Of a DNA stretch of 64,000 bases, positions 13,801-25,800 are shown in pieces. This DNA is from Lunularia cruciata (taxonomy: Eukaryota > Streptophyta > Marchantiopsida > Lunulariales > Lunulariaceae). How positions within the stretch are numbered: the stretch's first letter is position 1; every line of letters begins with the position of its first letter. A model generated the notes under the pieces. The model was not told the origin of the DNA and made no database searches. It saw nothing but the letters and a program-made list of their open reading frames with translations. Where the stretch lies: assembly GCA_948567375.1 (NCBI GenBank), contig OX419760.1, positions 17,856,001 to 17,920,000 on the forward strand, written 5' to 3'. A program made the position numbers and the translations under genes.

Positions 13801-16800
13801 ATAGATTCACTGTTCCCCACCAGTAACATATCATCTACATATACAGCTATGTATACATCATCTCTAGTATACACACTCATGTCAGAATCTGCTCGTTTGA
13901 AATCCTGCTCTCTCAAGTATGAGTCCAGTTTCTCATACCAGGCTCTAGGAGCTTGCTTAAGGCCGTGTAAAGCCTTCTTAAGCAAGCATACTTTTCCTTT
14001 GCCTTCAATATATCCATCTGGAACATCCATGTAAATAGTCTCTCTCAAATCTCCATTGAGAAAGGCTGTTTTCACATCTAACTACTCCACTTCCCAGTCT
14101 CTCTCTGCTGCAAACATAAGTATCTACTAGGTCTCTAGCTGGCTCTTCCATAGCCCTCAGCAGAAACCTCCTAGTAGTAGAGTGCTTGACTCTCTCCTCC
14201 TTGTTGGCCTCTAGCTCATCTATATCATGAGCTTCTAATGCAAACTCTAGACAATCATAACTGTCTAAGATAGTCTTCACATCCAAAGCCCAAGCTTTGT
14301 AGTTAGTCTTCCCCAGTTTCTCTATCTCTCTGAGTTCTCCTATCAACCCCAGTGGTGATTGTGTGCCCATAACCTGATAAGAACCAAGCTTCATACTCTT
14401 TGAAGTGGAAGGTCTATCACTCCTTCTTATCTTTGATGTATCGGACATCACTACTGCAATACTAGACCTCTCTCTTTGTATCACAGCTCACAAGCATCAA
14501 GTAGATTCTCTCACGCAACACTAGTAACCTCTAATACTGAGATATCAAAAAACAATCCTGAGATGATGTTAGGCAACTCAAGACTTCACGAAATGCAAGG
14601 AAGAGGTGTTGGGAATCACTTTTGTTGAAGAACTAACTGAAATAGGAGCCGAAAACACTCTTATATACACTTCAGCAAACCCTAAGGGATTGCTTTGCTT
14701 AACCCTAATTAGGGCTGTGCCACTCTTTACTCTAAGTAGAGGATATTTGGCAGTGCTTCTAGACAATTCTAATAAAACTTTAAAATCAAGAGAAGTCTCT
14801 AAACTAGAGATTAACTAAACTAACATATTATATACAACATAACGGTAACAAGTAGGACCTGTTTCTCAACCAATGGACACCAAAGAAGGTTCAGTTCTAT
14901 AACTCTGTGAAGAGAGAAATTTGGAGAGCTCAATCGAATAGTCTAGGATAAAAGTTATGCCATCCTACTTCTTGTCCTACGATATTGGTTGCCTTCTTTT
15001 GCTGTTACAATATGATGAGAACTGCTTTTCCTGCTCCTGGAAGTAGAAGGTCTATCTTCACTCATTTTGACTTATGATGTATTAGACATCCTAGCACTCA
15101 ACTTTCTCAGTCTCACTAGAGTAGACACTCTTGATTGCACACAACAATACTCAACTCACTCTCTCTCAGAGCTTTGAAAGATAGTCCATAGCAATTCACT
15201 CATGCAACATGAAAGACACCCCAAAGTTAAGCAGCATAGAACACACTTGAAACAAGGTACAAGGTGCTAGGAATGACCCCTATAGGAGAACTTAACTAAA
15301 CATGATCAGAGAACACTCATTTATACACTCAAGCAAGCCTCAAGAGGTTGCTTTGCAGAACCCTAATTAGGGCTGCCCGCTCACTTTAACTTAATTATGT
15401 ATCTAGCATAATCATGTATCTTCTAGAGGAATCAAACAAAGCCATAAAAAGGAACTACAGAAGTCACTAAACTAGAGATTAACTAAACTAACACTCCCAC
15501 TTAATGAGAATCTAGAATAATTCCTATTTCTACAGCACATTTTATATGTTTATCTTTAGGTAGTGCTTTTGTAAACACATCAGCTGTCATCTCTTGTGTA
15601 GGACAATAAACGAACTTCACTACATTCTCCTTTTTTTCTTTCTCCTCTACAAATTGTCTTCTAATCTCAATGTGCTTAATTTTTGGGTGATGTACATGTT
15701 TTTTGCTGAGTGCTATACTTCATGTATTGTCACCGTACAATGTAGTAGGACTTTCCTGCTCAAAACCCAGCTGCTGGGTTTTGAGCAAGATTTTGAGCTC
15801 CTTAAGAAGTCTCCGGTTCTAGATGACTTCTTGAGTTAGCATTTGAGGCAGCCATAAATTCTGCCTCAGTAGTAGATAGTGAAACAGATGTTTGCTGTTT
15901 ACTATGCCAGCTGATTGCTCCACCACTAAGCATGATTAGATATCCACTAGTTGATTTGCTGTTATCTGTGTCATCTCCCCAACTAGCATCGGTATATGCT
16001 TCAAGAGTATAAGCGAGTATGTTCCCTTACTTTCTGTACTCCAAGAATGCATCTTGAGTACCTTTTAAGTATCTGAATACTCTCTTTATACCTTTCCAAT
16101 GTATTTGTGCAGGATTGCTAGTATATCTAGCTAGTGCTCCCCCTGCATAGCATATATCTGGTCTTGTACAGACCATGATAAACATCAGAGAACCAAGAGC
16201 ACTTTGATACAACGTTTTGTCACAGTGATTCACCTCTTCATCTATGATTCTGCTATGCTTCCACCCCAGATCAAGAGGTGTAGAGACAGGATTCGCCTCT
16301 GTCATCTGATACTTAGCTAGTAGGGATCTCACATATTGTGGTTGACTGATTCGGATCCATCTTGCTTCTCTGTCTCTGCTCACTTTAATTCCCAGAACGA
16401 GTTTCTGCTCACTTTGATTCCTAAAATGAGTTTTATAGGACCAAGGATAGTCATCTCAAAAACAGAGCACAAGAAATCTATCACTCCTTTGATAGATTCA
16501 CTGTTCCCCAACAGTAATAGATCATCTACATATACAACTATGTATACATCATCTCTAGTATACACACTCATGTCAGAATCTGCTCGTTTGAAATCCTGCT
16601 CTCTCAAGTATGAGTCTAGTTTCTCCTACCAGGCTCTAGGAGCTTGCTTAAGACCATATAGAGCCTTCTTAAGCAAACATACTTTTCCTTTGCCTTCAGT
16701 ATATCCATCTGGAACATCCATGTAGATATAGTCTCTCTCAAATCTCCATTGAGAAAGGCTGTTTTCACATCTAACTGCTCCACTTCCCAATCTCTCTCTG

Positions 16801-19800
16801 CTGCAAGAACTACAAGCATGCGAGTAGATCCATACCTGGCAACAGGTGCAAAATTTTCTGAATAATCTGATAAGAACCAAGCTTCCTACTCTTTGAAGTG
16901 GAAGGTCTATCACTCCCTCTTATCTCTGATGTATCAGACATCACTACTGCAATACTAAACTTCTCTCTTTGTATCACAGCTCACAAGCATCAAGTAGGTT
17001 CTCTCACGTAACACTAGTAACCTCTAATACTGAGATATCAAAAGACAATCTTGAGATGATGTTAGGCAACTCAGGACTTCACGAAATGCAAGGAAGAGGT
17101 GTTGGGAATCACCCTTGTTGAAGAACTAACTGAAATAGGAATAGAAAACACTATTATATACACTTCAGCAAACCCTGAGGGGTTGCTTTGCTTAACCCTA
17201 ATTAGGGCTGCGCCTCTCTTTACCCTAAGTAGAAAATTTTGGCAGGACTTCTAGAGGATTCTAACAAAATCGTAAAAACAAGAGAAGTCTCTAAACTAGA
17301 GATTAACTAAACTAACATAATCTATTGATGCTTTCTAATCGAAGCTCTTTGCAACAAGTCTTGCCTTGTACTTCAGGATCTCATTCTCAGCTCCACGTTT
17401 GACCCTGAAAACCCATTTACAACCAATTGCTTTCCTACCTGCTACAACCAACTCCCACTGACTCGAATCTGGTCTGAGCATACCTTGTTGTAAAGTGTCT
17501 GGATCACAATCTTCATGACAGATGTAAGATTAATCTAACATCTCTTCTGATAGAAAGCCAAGTCTGTCAATAGGTTTCTATATCTGTGTGATCTTCTTGT
17601 GTGATCTTCTTGGCTGTGCCCAAAAGATTCATGCCGTCCCTTGACATCTCTGGAGTCTCACTCAGAGATTCTGCATCTGAAGTCTGCTTCTGGGAGTCGT
17701 CTTCTGTAGTATCAGAATCAGAAACCACCATCTGTTTAGGCCTTCTTTTGTACACCTTCAGACTCTCCTTTGGTGAACCATCAGCTTCAGGTAGAGATTG
17801 CTCTTCTGATGATTGATCTGAAAAACTGACTTTGCAGCTTGGGAAGATAGATTGATCAGGCTGATCAAACTGATCAGCTTGCTTCTGCAACTCATCACTG
17901 TTCTCACTCCAAGTCCTCAATTCATCAAAGAGTATATCTCTACTTCTGATGATCTGTCCAGACTTAGGATTGTACAGAAGATATCCTTTCAGTCCCTCTT
18001 CATATCCTACAAAAAGCATTCTCTCAGCCTTCTTTGTGAACTTCCTCCTCTGCTCCTTGGGGATATGAACATAGGCAGGACATCCAAAGACTTTCAAAGC
18101 TGAAAGATTAGGTGTCTTACCACTCTAGCATTCTTCAGGAGTTCTTCCTTGCAATACTGTGGTACCACTGATATTTCTAAGAAAATTTGCAGTGCTAATT
18201 GCAGCACCCCAAAACTTTCTCTCCAGCTTGGCATGTTGGAGCATTGCCAATGCTTTGTCCAGCAGTGTCCTATTCAACCTTTCTGCAACTCCATTCTGTG
18301 CAGGACTGTCTCTTGCAGTACAGTCAAGGAGGATTCCTTTTTCTGACAGAAAAGAGAGGAATTCCTCATTCCTGTACTCTCTGCCTCCATCTGTTCTCAA
18401 TCGCTTGACTTTCCTCCCAGTCTGCAACTCAGCCATGGCTACAAACTTCTGGAATTTTCGCAGCACTTCATCCTTGCTTTTCATGAGATAGATAAAGCTC
18501 TTTCTACTGTAATCATCCACAAAGGAAATATGGTAGGCTGCTCCACTCAATGACTTCTCAGTCATGTATCCCCATACATCAGAATGTATGACATCTAGAA
18601 TACCAGAAGCTCTAGATGAAGATTTCTTGGGGATAGGAACCTTGTGCGCCTTACCTTCTGCATACCCAATGCAGAACTCGAGTTTTCCTTTGGGATCTAG
18701 TTTCAACCCATCCACTACCTTCTCTAAAGCATGTAGGTTTTGCTCTGACAAGTGCCCTAACCTCAAACACCAGATATGGATATCATTTCTGTTTTCTGCT
18801 ACCAATACAGAATAAGAACAATCAGCTTCCATCAACTTGAACAGCTTCCCTTTGGCAGTACCATACCCAAGGACCAGCTCTCCTTTCTTCAAAATGCATT
18901 GATTTCTGTTGCTCTCAAACAGAACATCCACACCATGCTCCATGAGGCGATGTACTGAAATCAAGTTCTTGGTGTAATCTGGAACATAGAACACATCTTC
19001 CAAATAGCTCTTACAAGAACTTGTATTAGATCTTCCTATGAAGGCAATAGGAACTTTGCCAGTTCCTAACACTGGATTCAGAATCCCAAGTCCACAATGC
19101 ACACTCTTGGGAATCTTCAGAGGTTGAAGAGTTTAGTACAGCACCTTCTGGTAACAGATATGAGAGGTGGCTCCAGAATCCAAGAATCATCCAGAACCGT
19201 TTGTGAACAATTGTGATTCTGCCAACATTCCACAATCTAGCTCTTCTGCTGAGTACCCCTCCTCATTGCTTTCTATCTCATCGCACTCCTCTGTGTTGTA
19301 AGCTCAACTCCCAAATTTTTGACCTTTTACCGGCTGAGATCTCTTGCCTACCTTTTTCAGCTCTCGTTCTCTCATTTCTCCTCTCTTGGGACATAGAGGT
19401 GCAACCTGACCTTTCTCATGACAGAAATAACAGGTCCTGTCATCAACACTACTAACTCCGTTACCAGATTGACTCTCTAGTTTGCTCACTCTTCTATCTG
19501 GCACTCTTCTTGACCGAGAAGAGGCACTGAACAGAGCAGCATCTCCCAGCTCATTTAACTTCATCTCTCTGTCCTCTCTGTCTTGCTAAACACCAGCAAT
19601 TTGTTTATCACATAATCCCATGTGACAACTTCAACAGGTAAAACTTTCAGAGCAACTAAGACAGGGTCATAGCTTGGAGGAAGACTCTCTAAGAGATGGT
19701 TGATCTCATACTTCTCTGTAAGTACAACCCCATCATCCTTGATACTCTTGAAAATTTTTTGCAACTTTGACAGATGCAAGGTGAAATCATCACCATCTTG

Positions 19801-22800
19801 CAACTTCAATTTCCACATTGCAGACCAGACTGAATGGGAAGTCTCCAGCTTCTCAACAGAGTCATAAGTCTTGAGTTTCTGCCAGATCTCACAACTCCAA
19901 GCATAATTGTCTAAGGTGAAATCATCACCATCTTGCAACTTCAATTTCCACATTGCAGACCAGACTGAATGGGAAGTCTCCAGCTTCTCAACAGAGTAAT
20001 AAGTCTTGAGTTTCTGCCAGATCTCCCAACTCCAAGCATAATTGTCTACTAGGTCTCTGATCAGCTCTTGCATAGCCCTTAGGAGAAACCTCCTAGTAGT
20101 AGAGTGCTTGACTCTCTTCTCCTTGTTGGACTCTAGCTCATCTATATCATGAGCTTCTAATGCCAATTCTAAACAGTCATAACTGTCTAAGATACACTTC
20201 ACATCCAAAACTCAGGCTCTGTAGTTAGCGTTTCTCAATTTCTCTATCTCTCTGAGTTCTCCTATCAACCCCAACGGTGACTGTGGGCCCATAACCTGAT
20301 GAGAACTGCTCTTCCTGCTCTTGGAAGTAGAAGGTCTATCTTCACTCATTCTGATTTCTGATGTATTAGACATCCTAGCACTCAGCTTTCTCAGTCTCAC
20401 CAGAGTAGACACTCTTTGATTGCACACAGCAATATTCCACTCACTCTCTCTGAGCCTTGAAAGATAGTTCACAGCAGTTCACTCACGTAGCATGAAAGAC
20501 ACCCCGAAGTTAAATAACATAGAACACACCTGAAACAAGGTACAAGGTGCTACGAATGACCATTGTAGGAGAACTTAACTAAACATGAGCAGAGAACACT
20601 CATTTAGACACCCAAGAGGTTGCTTTGCAAAACCCTAATTAGAGTTTTGATCACATTACCTTGATCATATATCTAACCTAATCATGTATCTTCTCGAGGA
20701 ATCAAATAAAGCCATAAAAAGAAACTAGAGAAGTCACTAAACTAGAGATTAACTAAACTAACACAATAACATGCTTCAAGAATCAGATCAAGAATCTTAA
20801 ATCATTGACAACACTGATTCCTAATGTTGATATTCGGTATGATTAATCCTTGATCAGAGTTCACACTATAATTTCAGAAGGAACTTGGATGAGCTGACCA
20901 TGTAAGCAAGAGTTGATACAGAAGAAAATGGGTATGGAAGGAAACCCACCCACAAGGCGTCCAACTGAAAACGTTCCACAAACTAGAAGGTTCGGATGTT
21001 GGCTTATTGGCTGCCGCTGGGTTCGTTCCTTGTGGGAATTCTGCTGTATTATTTGCACACCAGAACCAGCAAAAACTGAAGCTCGTATTGAACGAGAACC
21101 ACCTTGAGAAATTGAATAAACCCCTGAACCAGTCGGTAAATGAGAAGTTGGCAGCAGCTGACGGTGCAGGAGCCGAAGCCCGCATTAGACCTGCAAACTG
21201 AGAAAATTGGAATGAATCTGGATCAACTCTGTAGTTCATAGGACCAGCGGTAGATATAAACTCAAGCACTGCACGGTTGTATTCAGGAATGCTCATGTAC
21301 TAAGAGGGAACGGAAACTTGACATCTGTTGTCACGGACCCTCTAAACTAAGGCACTCAGCCATAGAAAGCTAACTCCTCACAAAACCTTTCTTCTGGTTC
21401 AAACTACTCATACATCAAACTGAATTCCAGTCTACACTCACGGACCGTTCTCATGAAATACAGAGAAACTGGATACCTCTTCTCTGGATGGATAATCAAA
21501 CTTGACCTCAAACACGTCTGTTTTATCACCCATGTTGTCTTGCAGAAAAACTGCAAGATGGATTCGGCAGACACCGGTAAGAAGTTGGAGTTCACACTAT
21601 TGTATTCTTTCGGTTCCAAAGCACGCTCATAGATAGTAAAAACATTACTTCTGCGTGCAACAAGAACGGAACGACAAGTGCTAGACCTGTTGTAACATAG
21701 CAACGTACTTTTACAGGTCATGAATCTTGTGATGTCATCAGTTTCGCTAAGATTGAAAGCAAATGAGGATAAGATATTTCTTGGCCTTGCCGAGTTCACT
21801 TGTACCTGCATGGTAATTAGTAAATATCGGCTGAGAGGAGTTACAGGAGTGCTTCCTCTAGAATGGCAAGGTTTTCTTCCCAGGAACCTGAGCTTGTAAG
21901 TTTAGGTGGATATTGACCTAATGCTTCAACGTCACTAAAATTCCATTTGCTGAAGTGAATAATGAAAACAATCAGTACTTCCACTGTTGACATCTATTAC
22001 TACCGCTTGAACTAAAGACTATCCAGAGATACCATCTGAACTCAACAAACGAAGGTCTCACTTACGGTTGACAAATTCATTTGAAGAGGACATTCTTCCG
22101 TCTGTCAAAACACAAACGCAGATAAGCTATTCATTCATGTATTCGGAACAAATATCGCAATTTCAAGGAGATACCGTCACCAGGAGCATCAAAGGCACAT
22201 GATAAGTCCATTGGTTAGCGTTATCATAGAGGTCTTGTGTCAAAGGTAAGTGATTGAAGAACTTGCGTGCAAGGTAAAGTTTGCTGTAGTCGAGCCTGTG
22301 TTCAAAATCTCCACTTGTAGAATACCACTGCTCAGGTGGGTCCTGGGAGCTTCGATAGATGCCTTCATGATTTTTCCTGGGCTCCTATCTCCACCCATTC
22401 AGTACCAAGAATATCTCTTAAGATTGTAGGGTAACAACTAATCCAAGTTCAAGGTAGCGGATGTTGAAGTGGCCAAGTCATCCTAAACAATTATAAAACA
22501 AATCCAATGGCAATATTCTTGACTGGAAATGAAGCATATCCTCGGCCTAGATTGAGGGAGATTCATAATCTTCTATGATACTCCTGTTCGTCAACTTCTT
22601 AAGCAAATCAAACGACTGCAGAATCATGCAACTGCTTGATACTGCATCGTCCACACATTCCGCCCTGTGAGCACCTTACACAGGAGCCCTGAGAATGAAA
22701 CTAAGAATCTCATGTGCTACAGAAAGCAAGTAGGTGGGAATATGATATCCCACCTGTGCAGAAAAGTCTTAAGGTTGTCGGCTTTGAGTTCAAGAGAAAG

Positions 22801-25800
22801 TAATGACGTGACTGTCTCGTTGGTGAGCAAGTTCAATAAGGAGTTGCGCACCTGAGGAATGATCATTTGAATAGGTGCAGGTATGAGGTAATGGACTGCG
22901 CATATCGAGCGCTTCAGCTATGCAAATCAAGCAGGAGGAAAGATGTTGAGGGATTAAAGCCTCGAATTGAACAGCACAAAACTTTTCTACAGTACATATA
23001 TTCCGTATGCAAAGAAAGAAAGCTGTCCACCTGGTGGGTTGCAAAAACGTCGCCAAATCGTGAGACGACATAAAGTGGTTTCTGCCCATTCTCTGACCTT
23101 TTACTTTCCTCCTACATCAAACAGGTTTACACTATCATCAAAACAAACCAAGTCAGTGACGGCAATATTTTCAGAGGATGTAGTGCTTACAAGTAGGATC
23201 CTAATTTCGGCTTACCTCTGCAAAATTCTTCAGTTGATTGTTGCAACAAGATTGGAATAGTCGAGCACACGGTTGGACTTGCACTCGGAATGCATGGTAG
23301 GAGACTCCGATTTTGTCACAATCAGTGCCATCAAGGGTGTAAAACTCCTTAGGCAATGCCAGCCATTTATTGGTGTTTGCACTAATGTCACATTTACCCT
23401 GTGCATGAAGCAGTTTAGATAGTAGTCAGTGCCAAAACTCCAGTAGAGCAGTTTTCAAAGGGATTCACACTGTGGACTTACGTAACTACATCTTTGAAAA
23501 GTTTTTATTTGAGAATATAATACAGGCATAGCAAGGTTTAGGCTTGCAATTGATCACAAAGGTAGAAACTGGCTACTCAGGCTTCCAAAAGAGTTCCGTG
23601 AAGTCCAACAACAATCAAAGGGTTAGGCAAAGCTGCACTTCACGACTGTACAGTTACTTCTTATCTTATGTGTGTAGCCTGTTCAGTGTGTACACACTGA
23701 ACAGGCTTTTTCCTTCCTATTTCGAGTTCTAGGTCTTGTTTGCCGGGGTTCTGTTCAATAACCTGCTGGCTGATGTCTGGACTAGTTTCAGAGAATTACA
23801 GCAATTTCCGAAAGCATTACTCATCTGTGCCATCCATATGAACTGGTATGTACAACAGCAAATGGTGAAAATCAAGTTCATGCACGGAAGGTGATGAGAA
23901 CCTTTGTTCCTGTTCTTTGAAGTAGATGGTCTATTCTCAGGCATTCTGACTTCTGATGTACCAGACATCCTAACACTCAGCTTCCCTAGTCTCACCAGAG
24001 CAGACACTCCTAATTGCACACAGAAAGACTTAACTCTCTCCTAGCCTTCAAAGACAGTACAGCCAGTTCACTCACGCAGCACAAATAACCTCCAATACTG
24101 AGATACAGAACTCCAATACAGAACACTCCTGAGATGGTGTTAGGCAGCTCAGGACTTCACGAAATGCAGAGGGGAAGTGGTAGAAATCAACTCCAGTAGA
24201 AGAAACTCCTGACTGGGATTATGTAGATAGAAGAGTGTACTGAAAGGTGTGCTAAAGGGTGTACTGAAAGGTGTGCTGAATGGTGTGTTACCATAGTGCT
24301 CATGTAACACATGCAGCTCATGGAAAACATGTGAACAGTGGACATGAACAGTACCTATTTTGTCTGATTCTAACAAAAAGTCCCTAAACTAGAGATTATC
24401 TAATTTAACAGAAGGTATATTTCTCATTTTCAGAGAAGAGGCAGGGGACAAAATTTCTGCTCCTTGCAGTACAATTTAGATGACAGCTACAAAAGCCAAG
24501 CTCTGGAAGTTCAATCTACGAGTGGATCTAGCGGGACGAAATAACTAAATTATTACCTCTTTGTATGGTATTGACAAATATCGACCAGTCAAGGGAGATA
24601 GTTCGTTGGGCAAAATGCCATGTGCTTGCAGTTTGGCTCTCATCGTCCTCTTGGAATTGATGTAGGCCTTTCGATGAGGGCTTAAATCCACATAGTCCTA
24701 CAAATCGGGTACATGAAACATAAGTCTACTCTCTCACTGATGTAGAGCTATTTCACTACTGTCGTACATACTCTTTCAATGACCAGACTTCATTTTATCA
24801 TCATTATCGTGTTTCTGTTAGTATTTCAGACAGGAGACAGGCGTGCTTGTTCTCTATTTGTGAAGCCTCTCTGCACTTTGCAGAAACACACATGTCAGGA
24901 CCCTAACAAAAGCTAGCAGTCACACACTATATTAACATCTCGACTGCGCACCTTTGTCCCGTACCCTGTTAACTTACAAAATATGTGTTGGTGATGCTAG
25001 AAGCATCTCGACTCGAGTGCACCATGTGTCCAACAACCTTGACGGTGAAAGTTTGATTGGGAGATCCAATTTGAAATGTAGGGTACCTGGAAGCGCGACG
25101 AGAAGATACTTTGTAAATAAAGGAAACTTATCCCTATACTTATGACGTCGACTTCGGATGGTAACCTCTTTCCTGCTGCAGATATTCGTCTTATTTACTA
25201 GACAAATTAGAACAAGATCCATCGAGGAAGACTTTACAATGACGACATGTTTAGCTCAAGTTAAACTTGCACTTGAAACCCCGCGAATAACACCTAAAAG
25301 TGGGAGCATCTCTCGGCTTTACTGTCAGTGGCCTCCTCCGCTCCTGACGGTCGGGAGAGCATATCAGTGCGATAATGTCCGCTACGGGAAAATATCTTTG
25401 AACAAGTACTTTAACGTTTAAAACCTGGATAAACTGATGGTACATAGATCCTATTGTTCCGAGGATATGGTTAATGATGTAGTCAGGAGGGGGCCGCTCG
25501 AAGTAAAGCTACCCGAGAGCTTAACCTGAGCTAAATAGGTATCACAGTAAAGTCCCATTTCTATCCTGACAAGAGCTTGTGAGAGAGCACCGAGGTCACC
25601 AAGATAGAAACTATCCGAATCCTTGCTTAGAAGGTTCAAGGCATCTTCAGTACTGCTTGCTAGTAGGTCCAACTGAAGCTTCTACAATCAGTACTCTGGA
25701 GCGGAAAGCAAGAAAATTTGCTATTTCTTGGATACGTTAAGGGAATTGAGCACCAACCATTGAGTGGAAAGACGTAGACAGTGTGCACTACCTCGTCTCC

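Larger units (their letters stand above)
12412..14825 (-). mobile_element. Copia element B: internally deleted, two LTRs, TSD TATTA
   Basis: A 2414-bp element. Its two 451-bp LTRs (12412-12862 and 14375-14825) differ at roughly 18 sites by eye (about 4%). The target-site duplication is TATTA (12407-12411 and 14826-14830). Read on the minus strand the order is 5' LTR (right), half-tRNA primer site (about 14361-14374), gag N-terminus, a deletion junction, RT C-terminal half, RNase H, polypurine tract AAGTGGGAG, and 3' LTR. The gag C-terminus, protease, integrase and RT N-terminus are missing. The LTR begins GATAAGAACC after its terminal T on the plus strand, a subfamily distinct from element A. 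Present copies cannot transpose alone. Confidence 0.92.
15013..20763 (-). mobile_element. Copia element A: full-length, broken, TSD CAATA
   Basis: A 5.75-kb element with LTRs at 15013-15493 (481 bp, 3') and 20297-20763 (467 bp, 5') and TSD CAATA (15008-15012 and 20764-20768). Inside, in minus-strand order, are the half-tRNA primer site 20282-20296, gag, aspartic protease, integrase, RT, RNase H and polypurine tract. Stops and frameshifts break every domain. A subfamily-B solo LTR (16868-17317) interrupts RT. It lies in HAP2 intron 15 in the sense orientation. Indels between its LTRs suggest it is older than element B. Confidence 0.93.
11381..21102 (-). other. HAP2 intron 15 (9.7 kb) filled by copia elements
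   Basis: The donor at 21102 follows exon text ending AAG and the acceptor CAG precedes exon 16 at 11380. The split codon completes to Arg and the reading frame runs from the juxtamembrane tryptophan-rich segment into the transmembrane exon. The intron contains an inverted-repeat cluster, elements B and A, and a nested solo LTR. All of these retrotransposons are in the same orientation as HAP2. Confidence 0.75.

Noticed and set aside
20874..21102. Extension of HAP2 exon 15 to the stop at 20874
   Set aside because: An open frame continues, but the phase-compatible donor at 21102 joins to the transmembrane exon at 11380. The extension would give a protein without a membrane anchor; it may be used as an alternative end but there is no evidence for it.
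23674..23710. Hairpin plus T run as a Rho-independent terminator
   Set aside because: The DNA is a nuclear plant intron; bacterial-type termination does not apply.
25090..25450. Possible HAP2 exon reading PLFTKYLLVALP
   Set aside because: It resembles the YLLIP-type motif, but exon 24557-24697 (ending GRYLSIPYKE) supplies that motif with matching phases on both sides; using both would break the frame.
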